This document shows, one piece after another, positions 9,828-44,400 of a stretch of DNA of 64,000 nt. Under the pieces are notes generated by a model. The model ran no database searches and was not told where the DNA came from. It saw nothing but the letters and a program-made list of their open reading frames with translations. The stretch comes from Physella acuta (lineage: Eukaryota > Mollusca > Gastropoda > Physidae), in assembly GCF_028476545.1 (NCBI RefSeq), contig NW_026733857.1, positions 1 to 64,000 on the forward strand. The letters run 5' to 3'. The stretch's first letter is position 1, and each line of letters begins with the position of its first letter. A program made the translations under genes and the position numbers.

Positions 9828-12468
9828 AATCACGAAGTATTTACACATCCATATATACAATGAAAATTCATATAATTCGATTAATGTAGATGTTGTGATG
9901 TTACCAATAACATCACAAGTAAGATATCGATGCAGTAAGGTCCATTTCATATTTTATTTCAAATAAGAGAAAGTTTAAAATTTTAAAAATATGAATAACA
10001 AGGTCATAATATAGAGTAATACAGCAGTGGGCCATTTACCTCCTTGAAATAATGGATTTTCATTCACTCACATTTATTAATTGAAAAAATTGATCAGACC
10101 AGCATAATGTATTGATTGTCAAAAACTGTTAGCATTTAAAATTGTTAACATATTACAAAATTTTAGATAATGTTGTACAGTGCATGTTTTTTATGTAACT
10201 GAATTTTATACTTTATTGATAATCTTCTACCTTATAGATAAGGCCAACCCACTAGAGTTTTGTTAAGTTGGAAAAAAAATTCAACTGTGTGTTAGTGTTA
10301 TACAAAATTTGATTGGCTTGGCTTGACTATGTGTCTTTATAGGTTAAATATATTCATTTTCAGATAACAAGGAATTTTTCTTTTGGTACTTAAACAATAA
10401 CTGAAAAAAAAAAGTTGAATTCAGTGTTTATTTGTGCTTGAAATTAACAAAAAATTTGAATGATAATAAAATCATCAGTATGACAAACATAATTCTTAGG
10501 TAAGCATAGCATCATAGTTAAGGGTACAGGTTTATAAAACCAAATTCTCTCCATAGCTGTAAATTAAAGTAAATTATATTTTAAATGAAAGTCAGTCTTA
10601 AGAAATTTTGTAGCATTTAGGGGCTCTCCATTCAGGAAACTGTCACGCATCTAAAGGGATTTGGTATGTACTTTTCATTGTATAAAATAACGTATACCCG
10701 TAACATGTAGTTCTTTAGTAGTGATATAAAAAATGTATTTATTTCTTATTTACCAAAACAAGAAAAAAAAATATCCATTAAAATTTTCTTTTAAAGATTT
10801 TATACATTTTTTACAGCTATAGTTATGCTACACATTTATTTTGGCTATTATTCATATCTTATATTTTAATATTAATTAATTTAAATACTTCTTTTGAAGC
10901 AATTTAAAATAATAATTTATTGAAGCATGACCAGCTCAGCTAACAGTGTTTATATGATGCTCTGTTTAAGATTGAAGTGTAGTTGTAAAAACAAAAAGAC
11001 ACCTTAGTGGCATTCAGCAAAACAGATTTACAATTATGAGCAGACTTGGTTTAAGATTGAATACAAGTTATTTATAAACAAAAAGAATATGTTATTCAGA
11101 TGTATATTTATTTATAATTTTAAAAAAAAATGAATACTAAAGTTCCCTTTTTCAAACCTTACGGTCCATGCGCTGGGATGTTTTTACTGCCTTAAACATA
11201 CACTCGAACTCAAGACTTTCGGTTGTACCGTTAAGCCTTGCTGTCCCATTATGAAAATATATTCTCGATAAAATTATCATACATAATAGGCCAAAAATCT
11301 ATAATTTTAAAAATCTTCTATAGTCCATTGGTGATTTTGTTACTACATTTAATTTCTGCTTAATTTTAACATCAGTACAAGCATTAGTGAATAAAAAAAA
11401 ACCCAGCAATAAACAAAGATCTAAACTTTCTTTTATTCTCTAATGGCTCCCTTATTTGTAATGATGAATCTGAGATATTCAAATGAACTGAGTGCTAGAG
11501 AATTATTACAATTAAAGCTTGTCAAAACTGTCAATTCCCTTTTCTAAAACATCCATAAAATCTGGTTGCAGAATTCTGGTCACTTACTTGATGAACCTTT
11601 CTGGCACAATAGCCGGGCCCAGATTTTGGCAGCAACAGAATCTTGATCTAAAATTAAGCAGAAATCTGGCCTCCTACTACAACCCTTCTTGCATAACAAC
11701 CTGGCAAAAATATCTAGTCATAAATTTGGCCAGGACTTTAACAGCCTTAATAGCACAACATGAAATCTGGCAAATAATCTATAAATTCTCACACGCCTCT
11801 ATGAAGCCATATACACAAAATGTGAAAAATATTCTGCAAGTTTTTTTAATGATATTATAAAAACTATATTAATACTAAATTCTTAATTCATCATATTGAT
11901 ATTAAATTTAACATTAAAGATGACATAATTAAGATAATTATCAAGTGGTTAGCACTTGTCGTTTTAATAAAGGTGAATAAAACAAAAGTTAACATACAAT
12001 CTTTTAAAGACTAGTACACATCATAATATACTGTTAATATATTAATTCAACTTTTAAAGTTAGTGAATGAACATTATGATGCCTATGAAAACAAGACATC
12101 GAATATGATCCCTTATGAGTTAGGAAGATCAACATTGAGGAGTTCTCTCATGAATATGTTATCTGAAGAGTTCCGGAATATTTTACATTTTAGGCAACAG
12201 CACCTGCTGTAATTTATTTCCGTCAGTATGTGACACTCTTCAGTACACAGAAACAAGCATAAAACGCTAGTCCATTCAACCTCGTAACTGATTCATCCAA
12301 TAGATTTTGAGCCCGATTTACAAATAATTCTGATTGGTTTTTTTTTTATAATGAAACATTGGTAGTTTATGAAGATGCTCTTTGGAGATTTTCTCAATAC
12401 ATTTTGAGCTTGATTTTTATGAATGATTGATAAATCCATTATTTTATTTCCTGGAAACGTTTAGTAGT
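9823..12468. other. No gene seen; may include the receptor 3' UTR
   Basis: AT-rich sequence with no recognisable exon. The open frame at 11519-11860 has no family match. A reverse SINE fragment lies at 11150-11245. The last coding exon of the minus-strand receptor ends at 12469, so its 3' UTR must run into this stretch. An AATAAA on the minus strand occurs about 20 bases past the stop, but AATAAA is common here by chance. Confidence 0.4.
11150..11245 (-). repeat. SINE fragment (tRNA-Ser-like family), reverse
   Basis: It contains 'gttccctttttcaaacctta', 'cggtccatg' and 'ctcgaactcaagactttcgg', the 3' tail and tRNA-like head of the family seen complete at 34668-34905. The middle is missing. Confidence 0.55.
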
Positions 12469-35942
<23,474 letters not shown>

Positions 35943-36440
35943 CTGTGGAAAGATTCGGAATTGAAATAAGGCTGAAAACATTAAGGGAGATAATATATAA
36001 AGGGAAATAACTTTAAATTAACCAAACGATTGTCCTTATGGGGACGTTGTCGGCCTTGTTGACTGTTGCTGTGGAAAGATTCGGAATTGAAATAAGGCTG
36101 TAAACATTAAGGGAGATAATATATAAAGGGAAATAACTTTAAATTAACCAAAACAATTGTCCTTATGGGGGCGTTGTCGGCCTTGTTGACTGTGACTGTG
36201 GAAAGATTCGAAATTGAAATAAGGCTGTAAACATTAAGGAAGATAATAATAATATAAAGGGAAATAACGTTAAATTAACCAAAACGATTGTCCTTATGGG
36301 GGGCATTATCGGCCTTGTTGACTGTGGCCTTGGAAAGATTCGGTGTGAAAATAACACTGTAAAAAATCAAGGAAGACAATAAAGGGAAATAACACAAATT
36401 AACTGTGGCTGTGGAGAGATTCTGTGTTGAAATATGGCCA

Positions 36441-37277
36441 TATAAAACAAGGGAGACAATAAGGTATAAAGGGAAATAAATTTAAATAAACTGAAGTGAT
36501 AGACAGCTTGTTGACTATAGCTGTAGAAAGGCATTGAAAACGGGCTATACAAATCACGCAAGACAAAGTTTAAAGGAAATTAACCTAAATTAACTGAAGT
36601 GATTGTCGGTCTTCTAGATTGTAACGGCAACGATGGGAAGATATACTGTTAAAAATAGGCAGTAAAATAAATCAAGGAAAGTAATGACTATTAAACGTTC
36701 CTTAAAAGAAATAAAATTTCTAGGTGGAAATAAAATAACTAAAAGAAACAAATTAAAAAGGATTAATTGTAGGCATTGCAATTTCAAATGAACGCAGGTA
36801 TACGTAGGGCTGATGGAAATGATATTAGTTGAAATTAACGGAATAAAAAAGTGAAGATAGTACTGATTTATTTTAAAACGTAAATATCGTCTTGTATGTT
36901 TTTAATATCTAAATACTTAACTAAAATGTAGAAATTAGAAAGTTAAAAGAGATTCCATTGTGACTAATAGGTTTATCTTCAAATTTTCATTGTGCATTAA
37001 GACGTTTATAATTTCGAGTTATTTTTATGCTTGTTTATTATTAACATTTTTAAAAGAGATGGTAACTAAAATTAAAATGAACCAATGCACTAAAGTTATA
37101 TTTGATAAAAACCCACCCACCCACCCACTCAATATAGGGTATTGTGACCAAGGGGAGTTTAGTAGAAAACTAATATAGTCAAATACGTCTAGACTTTTTA
37201 AGCACTAAAAGCTGTTTGCAACCATTATAACAACACCAAAATGACCAAACCATTATGAATAAGTAAACCTTGTTGTT
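36441..37277. other. No gene seen
   Basis: AT-rich sequence with decaying traces of the neighbouring tandem repeat (gggaaataaatttaaat). The missing first receptor exon could be here or farther right; I found no ATG-plus-hydrophobic stretch with a good donor. Confidence 0.4.
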
Positions 37278-37293
37278 GGTCCTAAAAAGGACC
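37278..37293 (-). terminator. Histone-type 3' stem-loop of the RS-tailed H1-like gene
   Basis: On the minus strand GGTCCT-TTTT-AGGACC is a perfect 6-bp stem with a 4-base loop, followed by AACAAC. It starts about 60 bases past the stop codon. This fits the SLBP-bound stem-loop (GGYYCUUYUNARRRCC) that ends replication-type histone mRNAs. I see no strong purine-rich downstream element. Confidence 0.85.
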
Positions 37294-37353
37294 TTGATAA
37301 AAATGCTTTCAGATGTGATATTTATCAGTCTGCATGCCAGCACTTCCGCCTAA

Positions 37354-37884
37354 TTAATGCCGTCTGCTGTTGCGAATCGATGACCTTTTACGCCGTCGAC
37401 CGTCCGACCGGCTTCTCCTTCGCCGGCTCCGGCTTCTGCTTCTGCTTCTTCTTTTGCTCCGATGGCGCTTTCTGGGACGGCTCTGGCTTCTTCTTTTTCT
37501 ATGCTTGCGGAGAATATCCCCGATGGAACCCTTCAACCGGAAACGCAGGGTCCGCTTGACTCGGACGATGTAGCCGCGCTCGACCCCTTTGCTGATCGCC
37601 TTCTTGATGCTGGCTTCTATGTCCCTCGGGTGGATGTCGCTCAGAGTTTCATCGTTGAGGAGGTGCGTCTTCAGCACCCCGAACGTCACGCCGTCGGGAG
37701 AGTTGATGTTCCGGATAGCTTCCAGGATGATTTTATCGCACACGCCCCGGTGCTCCGCCTCGGGCTTGGGGTCCGACGAGGTCCCTTCCTTTCCATGGCG
37801 GGCGGCCTCTTGCTCTTCGTCATCTTCCTCGTCCTCGGCGTCTTCTTCTTCCTCTTCATACGCGGCCTCGGGTTCTTGGGCCAT
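37354..37884 (-). CDS. Linker-histone/protamine-like sperm nuclear protein, RS-rich tail
   Basis: It encodes 176 residues from the ATG at 37884 in a good context (gatcATGG). The frame is open for 15 more codons upstream but only from a TTG. Residues 9-26 are almost all Glu/Asp. Residues about 48-118 form an H15-like winged helix (VCDKIILEAIRNINSP, VTFGVLKTHLL, DIEASIKKAISKGVERG, LRFRLKG). Residues 126-176 are Arg/Ser-rich with alternating RS. Known: such H1-derived proteins package mollusc sperm DNA (PL-type). The acidic head is unusual for a DNA-packing protein and might be removed or act as a chaperone-like segment (inference). It appears intronless and is followed by a histone stem-loop. 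A nuclear RS protein is the alternative. Confidence 0.88.
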   Translation of the reverse strand: MAQEPEAAYEEEEEDAEDEEDDEEQEAARHGKEGTSSDPKPEAEHRGVCDKIILEAIRNINSPDGVTFGVLKTHLLNDETLSDIHPRDIEASIKKAISKGVERGYIVRVKRTLRFRLKGSIGDILRKHRKRRSQSRPRKRHRSKRRSRSRSRSRRRRSRSDGRRRKRSSIRNSRRH

Positions 37885-37887
37885 GAT

Positions 37888-37912
37888 CACGTGACTCGGT
37901 GATGTGACGTCA
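37888..37912 (-). promoter_or_regulatory. E-box and CRE just upstream of the RS-tailed H1-like gene
   Basis: CACGTG (37888-37893) and the palindromic CRE TGACGTCA (37905-37912) lie within 30 bases of the start codon. CRE/CREM control is known for many sperm-specific genes, which suits a spermatid role. The CRE could lie in the 5' UTR. The link is inference. Confidence 0.5.
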
Positions 37913-38924
37913 CTATAGCGCTTGTGCAATCTACGAGGGAAAGCAGGTCAAACTTGTGCAACGTTTCGCGATGCCAGGCCGTACCTGCGCGCGAACCTCC
38001 AAGAAAGCCGGGTACATTAATTTAAAAGTTGGCGCGCTAAAAATAGAAACTGTGCTAAAAATAGATCCGCCTTGACAAGAAGAAAGCAGCTGGATTGGCT
38101 AATTAAAAGGATTAAAGTCGAGACACTGCAGAGTTAGACTATTAATCTCCGTGTTGATAACTTCGGGGCCATAAAGACAAAATACTGTGTTTAAAAATAG
38201 CCAACAATGTAGTCCCTTGCGTTTTTTTTTCAAAAACACTAATCGAACAAGCGCAGTTAAAGAATCAGGGTTTAATGAGACTTTAGCTTTGAAATTGTCA
38301 TACAAAATACTCATTTAATAAAATAAATATATATTTAAACACTAGATTGAGTTGAATTTATCAATTTTTTTTCATCTATTAAATCTTATATTTATATTAA
38401 AAAAAAACCTTCAGACATTCAACCTTAAAAGTTGCCCTTTAGAATTATGACAAGATATATACGTGTACATTGCACCAAATTGTTTTCTTTTGTTGTTTAG
38501 AGCGAATATTTGTAACAATATTTGGTCAAGTAGATGAGTTGAATTCAGGGCCGGTAACTGGAAGGTGAACAATGGGGTGGATTATAAAAAGTCGGTTACC
38601 TCCCTTTATATGTATGTCTCAACTTGTATGGTAGACGAAAGTCATCTGTTGTGTAGTAACTATGTTCTGTTGTGATATGTAAAAAGTTAAACTATGACGA
38701 AGAACCACATAGATCTATATCTATATCCCAGTCAAGTTTTTTTTAACAGAATTAAGTTAAAAGTAAAAATTGCTTTTCATGTTTGAGGTTTTACTAGCAA
38801 AGCATTATTTCAAATATAAGCTGTTGTGCTTGTTTTTCTATTTAAAAAAAAAATTGTTGGAAATCTGACTAAATACATAGGCCACGTGGTAGATAGTTAA
38901 AACTGTGTGGTTGGATTGTAGAGC

Positions 38925-39189
38925 ATACGGGTGTCACCCAGTGCGGCACTTAATGGTGTCACCCCCCCCAGAGGCGTTGCGACCCTTACCGGGGACAAAC
39001 TTTCAAGTTTTCTATTTGCACCCCCCCCTCAAGTTTTCGATTTGCACCCCCCCCCCCCTCAAACTTTCGATTTGCACCCCCCCTCAAGTTTTTCTCTCTA
39101 TATTTTGCCATTTTTTGCCTTGGTGTCACCCCCCTAAATGGTGTCACCCAGTGCGGTCCGCACCCCCCCCCCCCCTTGCTACGCCCCTG
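38925..39189. mobile_element. hAT-type MITE, composite
   Basis: 'ggtgtcacccagtgcggcac' and 'cttaatggtgtcacc' match the element at 7363. An inner CAGAGGCGTTGCGACCCTTA (38969) matches the 29386 family. The right end is CTACGCCCCTG. Probably one family inserted in the other. The target duplications are lost. Confidence 0.6.
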
Positions 39190-39352
39190 CGACTGCTAAC
39201 TCGAAAAAATCGAGTTCGAATTCCAGGTTCGTGTCAGTAGCACATCCCTGCATCCACCCAGTTCTGAAGTGAAAGTAAAGGCGGCTGGGAACATTATTGT
39301 CTCGTATGTCGAGGTAACCGTCAGGTTCGAAAGGATACTTTACTTATTTAGT
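39190..39352 (+). repeat. SINE copy, 5'-truncated
   Basis: 'gactgctaactcgaaaaaat', 'cgagttcgaattccagg', 'catccacccagttctgaagt' and 'cgtatgtcgaggtaac' follow the SINE order. It abuts the MITE end at 39189. Confidence 0.65.
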
Positions 39353-39355
39353 AGA

Positions 39356-39530
39356 TTAAGTGTGAGATGTGTGAGATATGTGTAGGTGTGTGGGTATATG
39401 TGTGAGATGTTTGGGGGTATAATGTGTTATATGAGTAGGTGTGTGGGTACAAAGTGTTATATGCTTAGACGTCTGTGTGTGTGGGGGGGGGTGGGGGGAG
39501 TACATGGGTGTGATTATTATTTGCGTGTTT
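39356..39530. repeat. GT-rich simple repeat
   Basis: Irregular gtgtgagatgtgtg / ggtgtgtgggtata words with G runs. Confidence 0.8.
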
Positions 39531-40284
39531 TTAATAACTTGAATATAACCATGTAAACTAAGCAAAGTATTTTTTCTGACTAGATCTAAATAACCAAAGA
39601 CGCAAATGAAAAAATCTTGACTTTACACATGAACTAATAATTACTTTTGAAAATGTATAAAAAAAACACACGTTATATAATAAAATCGAAGTGTTTTTTA
39701 AATTATTTCATATTTTTAATAAAATATTATCTAATAAAGTTTTTTTTTTTGCATGATAGCTACATTCGTAAGCTACATAAAGGAGGCCTACACTGAATTC
39801 CCTCTAGCAATTCATAACATGAACAAGTGTGGGATATTTTAGAGGTTAGCTTTGTTTTAATAACTGTTGTTTTTATTCTAAACAACAGAGAGTGTTTAAT
39901 TTGTGTCAATTTGTTTGATTAAAAACCCATATGTATTAGTCCATGAAATGATTTAAAAAAAATTATTTGTTTTGAGTGCGCAATTACACGGGTAGTTATG
40001 TATGGTTTTTTTTTGTTATGAAAGCTGCATTTGAAAGGTAAAGGACGTTTATTTTTAGATTATTTGTGCAAAATATTAAATATCAAGTGGGAAAAAATTA
40101 CACAAGTTAATTTTAAATTTTCGATTTGCGTTGATTAATAGCCAAATGTTATTGCCTATTAACTGGTAGATTTTATTTCAACGAAGACCTGTATTTGGCA
40201 CATAACTGTGTTTTATCTATTGATAAGGATATTAAACTGTGTTTCTATTTATTGATAAGGATATTAAACTTTTTTAGCTTAATA

Positions 40285-40560
40285 CCGCTTTTTACTTTCT
40301 CGTATATACGAAGTATAGAGAAAGTATTGTAATCGTGCAAAATCGTAGATCCGTATCAATTTTTGGGCGATTTCCGATAACCGGAAGTGGTACTTTTTCT
40401 ACTTTGAATTTTTTAAAAGCCTATAACTTGAGTACTATTTCAAATAGATAAATGAAATTTCACATGTAAGTAAAAGATCTAATTGTCTACCTTCTGTCAA
40501 ATTTTGAGTAATTTCCGTTGACCGGAAGTAGTAATTTACGCTACTTCCGATTTCTCAAAA
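40285..40560. repeat. Repeat-like block with a CTTTCTCGTATA...GAGAAAG palindrome
   Basis: It begins with an imperfect inverted repeat (ctttctcgtatatacgaagt, then atagagaaag) and goes on with two related halves, each holding '(a/t)tttccg(a/t)taaccggaagt' (near 40370 and 40515). It looks like a dispersed repeat or transposon end. I cannot name the family. Confidence 0.45.
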
Positions 40561-40931
40561 AACTAATGTAAATTTTTAAAGTACTAATAATATTGCGCAC
40601 TATTATGCACTTTTTTATTTGGCGTTCACTTGGTGTGCAATTTTTTTTGTCTACGAGATTTTATTCTATTTTTAAAAGTTTAAGTATTTAAAATGGATTA
40701 AAAATCATGTCTATAGCCCGAGCTCCAATCCCCTGTTATTTTGTATAAGAATATTCGAGAAAGTTTAGTGGAGATCAGTCCCGGTTTATTTTTTAAATTT
40801 TAAAAATCTACCTGAAGTTCTAGCGCGTTTTCTAGTACGTCCGCACAAAGAAGCTATGAAGGGAACCGTAATTTATTCTCGCTCTTGAACTGCATTCTCC
40901 AACGAAAGCAGTCAAACGAGGCCGACGTGAT

Positions 40932-41459
40932 ATGGCCGGTAAGTCGGATGCGGTCTACACAGAACGAGACACTGAGATGAACGCCGAGCGCCATTCCAGC
41001 CGCGATAACCTTCTCACAGAAGATGATATCTGCAAAGCCATCCGCTCCCTAAGAGATGCAGCCGGGTCGACCTACGTCCAGATCAGAAACTACCTCATCT
41101 CCAACAACGACAACCTCCGCGATATCCCGCCTAAACAACTGGATGCCGGCATCAAAAGGGCGGCCATTCGGGGAATCGAAGCAGGGACGATGGCGAAAAG
41201 CAAGAACGGGACGCGTCTGAAGCTCTCCAAAGGAAAAGACGACGACGACAGCTCAAAGAGGATGAGACGGCGCCGAGGACGCAGCAGACGGCGACGCGGA
41301 AGGTGCCGAGTGCACCGGGTGTACCGACCCCCCTGCAGCCGGTACAAGAAAAGATGCTGCCGGCGACGTCGACGATGCCGTGCCACCGTGCACCGGTCAA
41401 AGCGGCCCGTGTGTTCACGGTACAAAAAAGCCTGCTGCCGACGCGTCCGGCGACGATAG
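40932..41459 (+). CDS. H1-like/protamine hybrid with Cys- and Arg-rich tail
   Basis: It encodes 175 residues from the ATG in gatATGGCC. Residues about 30-98 form an H15-like domain (DDICKAIRSLRDAAGS, YVQIRNYLISNN, LDAGIKRAAIRGIEAG, TRLKL). An acidic DDDD linker (103-106) follows, then a protamine-like tail (109-175) with about half Arg/Lys and eight cysteines (125, 135, 142, 143, 149, 161, 168, 169). The tail is a tandem duplication: CR..HR..RPPCSRYKKRCC and CR.TVHRSKRPVCSRYKKACC. Known: Cys in protamines cross-links sperm chromatin. Inference: this is a sperm protein caught between linker histone and protamine. It appears intronless, with a histone stem-loop 29 bases past the stop. It is a paralogue of the gene at 37354, divergently arranged. 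Confidence 0.88.
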   Translation: MAGKSDAVYTERDTEMNAERHSSRDNLLTEDDICKAIRSLRDAAGSTYVQIRNYLISNNDNLRDIPPKQLDAGIKRAAIRGIEAGTMAKSKNGTRLKLSKGKDDDDSSKRMRRRRGRSRRRRGRCRVHRVYRPPCSRYKKRCCRRRRRCRATVHRSKRPVCSRYKKACCRRVRRR

Positions 41460-41487
41460 ATCTTTCACGATCGAATTTTTATATCAA

Positions 41488-41503
41488 GGTCCTTTTAAGG
41501 ACC
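41488..41503 (+). terminator. Histone-type 3' stem-loop of the Cys-rich H1-like gene
   Basis: GGTCCT-TTTA-AGGACC is a perfect 6-bp stem with a 4-base loop, followed by ACCAGTGG, close to the histone consensus with its ACCA 3' flank. It lies 29 bases past the stop codon. Confidence 0.88.
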
Positions 41504-41583
41504 ACCAGTGGTTTTACCTTTCTAAAGGTCTTGGTTTTAAATGGTCTAGTCTTTTATTACAGTGAATAGAAACATTTGATTCT

Positions 41584-41690
41584 TTAAAAAAAAAAAAAAA
41601 AATAAAAAAAATAAAAAAAAAAAAAAAAAAAAACAAAGAAAAAAATTATTTAAAAAATTAATTACAAATTAAAAAAAAAAAAAATTAAGT
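41584..41690. repeat. A-rich low-complexity tract
   Basis: Poly-A with scattered T and C, about 80 bases past the stem-loop. It could be a decayed poly-A tail of a retrocopy, but such tracts are common in this window. Confidence 0.7.
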
Positions 41691-42260
41691 ATGGCATTAG
41701 ATAGTTATGATACAAAACTTTGAATATTTTTTAATTTTAAAAATTAATTTAAAAGAAAATGAATAATATAAACATTTAGGTCTAAATACTAAATATGTTA
41801 AAAAAATTAATTAAACGCCTAATTAGATAACTAAGAATAAAATTATAAAATTGAAAATATCCGCGCACATAACTTTAATTGTTTTAAAAAAAATCATTGT
41901 AGTCATTTGGTAGAGTTGCCACATTGGCTTATGAAAGCTAATTATTTTAAAAAATATTTTAGCCTACATTCGCTTAGTTTTACTGCGTGTGACTGTCCTT
42001 AATTCAACACAACATCTTAAGCTTGAGCTTAATATCTCGGCAGAATTCCTTCATATTTCCGGCTGCGATCATTTCTCCTTGAGACTACTAGCCACACCCC
42101 TCCGCCCCCCCCTCTTACCCCCTGTCTAGACAAGCTGGCCATTCCTACCCACAATTCAATTTAGTTTTTGGGTATAATTTCTGACAGACATTTGAGGCGG
42201 GTCAAAGTTTAACGCTGGCAGAGTTCCGGTAGGAGACGGGGATCTTGGGTCTTAGTTCCA
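41691..42260. other. No gene seen
   Basis: AT-rich to about 41960, then mixed sequence with a C run near 42100-42120. No exon signals that I can support. Confidence 0.4.
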
Positions 42261-42279
42261 TGACGTCTAGGCAATATTT

Positions 42280-42283
42280 CGTT

Positions 42284-42323
<40 letters not shown>

Positions 42324-43090
42324 TGTGATGTGTGTGTGGTGTGTGTGGTGTGTGTGTGTGTGTGGTGTGTGTGTGGGTGAAAAGTGTGTGTGTGTGTTTT
42401 GGATGAGGGTGAGTGAGGGGGTTGTTGGAGTTCTTGAGACATATTTCAATGTGTGAGGCGTGTGCGTGGGGTGGGGAGGGGGGGGGGGGGAAGAGGGCGT
42501 GTGTCTATGAACGTCTGAGAAATATTGTATTGCGTGTTTGTTTTTAGGAAGGGGTACTTGTGTGTGTGTGTGAGTGAGTGTGTGTGTGAGTGTGTGTGTT
42601 GGATGAGGGTGTGTGAGGGGGTGTTGGAATTCTGGAGACATATTTCAATGTGAGGAGTGTGCGTGGGGGGGGGGGGGGGAGAGGGCGTGTGTCTATGAAC
42701 GTCTGAGAAATATTTTATTGCGTGTTTGTTTTAGGGAGGGGTACTTGTGTGTGTGAGTGAGTGTGGGTGTGTGGGTGTGTGTGTGTGTGTGTGTGTGGTG
42801 TGTGTGGGTGTGTGGGTGTGTGTGAGTGTCTGTGAGGGGGGATGTTACAGTTCCCGAGACATATTTGAATGTGTTAAGGGTGAGTGTGGGTGTGTGTGTG
42901 TGTGTGGGTGTGGGTGCGATTGTGTCTATGAAATTTTTTAGTCTTGTGTGGGTTTGCGTGTGTGTGTTGGTGGGCGGTTTGGTGGGTTTGGTTGGTGTGT
43001 TTGGGGGTGTATAAGTGATTTTGAAATATTTCCTTGTGTGTGTGTGTTTGTGAGTGTGTGCGTGTGTGTGTGTGAGAGAGAGAGAGAGGA
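42280..43090. repeat. GT-rich tandem repeat with a ~200-bp higher-order unit
   Basis: (GT)n blocks alternate with a unique block: 'ggatgagggtgagtgagggg', 'gttgttggagttcttgagac', 'atatttcaatgtg', G run, 'agggcgtgtgtctatgaacg', 'tctgagaaatatt' and 'ggggtacttgtg'. The block recurs near 42397, 42600 and (decayed) 42836. It ends in GA repeats at 43073-43088. Confidence 0.88.
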
Positions 43091-43134
43091 AGCTTTAAGA
43101 GCAATTTGGGATGTTTACAAAATCTATAGGGGTA

Positions 43135-43203
43135 TATATTGGTCACAAATATGGCTTATTGATGTCTCAGTTATGGATATTGATGTTACATATACGGATA
43201 TTA
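43135..43203. repeat. Left part of a split 'gatgtcacaaatatggct' minisatellite
   Basis: 'ggtcacaaatatggcttatt', 'gatgtctcagttatggatat' and 'tgatgttacatatacggata' are units of the same minisatellite as at 45232-45350. The element between 43204 and 45230 appears to have split the array. Confidence 0.6.
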
Positions 43204-43839
43204 CCCCTTAATGCCTGAATTATGTTCCAAGCGTGTAAAAAATTACTTGTGCTGATTTTCTCTCATCATACTGACACTGAATTTGAGGTATATAGTTGTT
43301 TTTGAATTTTGATTTATTTTTGATGATAATTACGATATGTCGCGAAAACGCGACATCAGGCATTTATGGACCAAACAGTAATTTAATTTTTTTTTAGTCC
43401 GGGTCATTTTACTATTTTTACTGTCACTTGTTTCTCTAAATATCCATGCACAAACAATAAAATATCACAAACTGAACATACGGACATGCAAGGAGATGTA
43501 GAATCACTTGCAAAACTCATGAAAACTATATTTTATTAGCTCAGGCATAGAGTTACATAACTCTGCTGCACCTGCTCACTGACTAACTCTTATGAATAGA
43601 TATTTTGATGTCCTGCTGTCGTAATTCTATTACACTACAGTAACACACTACATATGGAAGGACTTACTTCAATGTGTAGAGCCTTAGTTGTCCCCGGTTA
43701 CGTAATTTTCCTGAACTCTTATTCAAGGTCAACTAATAAAGACGCATATTTCTCATTTGACCTATATTTGCTATACACACAAAGCACGTGAACAAATAAT
43801 GTCCTAATTGACAGTGTTCAGCCATTGTATATTCGTCCA

Positions 43840-44400
43840 TGCTCAATGCAGCTGCTGTGGGTACTTAGTGTTACTGCTGTGGGTACTCAGTGCCACCGGT
43901 GTGGGTACTCACTGCTATTGTTGATGGTACCCTATGTTTCCAATTCGTGCTACGGCTATTGTACTCGACTGATTCTGATATTGATTACCAATGACAGTGC
44001 TGTAGCTATATATTGCCACTGCTATGGGTACTCAGTGCTGAAACAGTGGGTACTGAGTGTTGAAGCCATGTGTACTGAGTGCTGAAGCTGTGGGTACTCA
44101 CTGTTGAAGCTGTGGGTACTCAGTGTTACTGCAGTCGGTTCTTGGTGTCACTGCTGTGGGTACTCAGCGCTGGAGCTGTTGGTAATCGATAACGTTGATA
44201 TAGGTACTCAGCCTTAGCAGTGGGTACTCAGTAGCACTGCTGCGAGTGCTTATTGCTCAAACTGTGGTTGCTCAGTGTCACTGATGTTGGTACTCAGTGC
44301 TGAAGATGTGGGTACTCAATAACACTGCTGTAGGTACTAAATGCCAATATAATGCCACTAATGTGGTTATTCAATAGCACTGCAAAGAGTATGTGTGTCA
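43840..44400. repeat. ~21-24-bp degenerate minisatellite (GCTGTGGGTACTCAGTG)
   Basis: About 25 units of tg(ct)tgtgggtactcagtg-(c/t)tga-ag or ctact-, quite diverged. It lies inside the candidate element at 43204-45230. Its open frames are not genes. Confidence 0.85.

Noticed and set aside
11519-11860. 113-codon plus-strand frame as a gene
   Set aside because: No recognisable domain and no flanking signals, in AT-rich sequence.
37885-37929. Upstream start for the RS-tailed H1-like gene adding 15 residues
   Set aside because: The frame's first codon there is TTG, not ATG; the ATG at 37884 has a good context.
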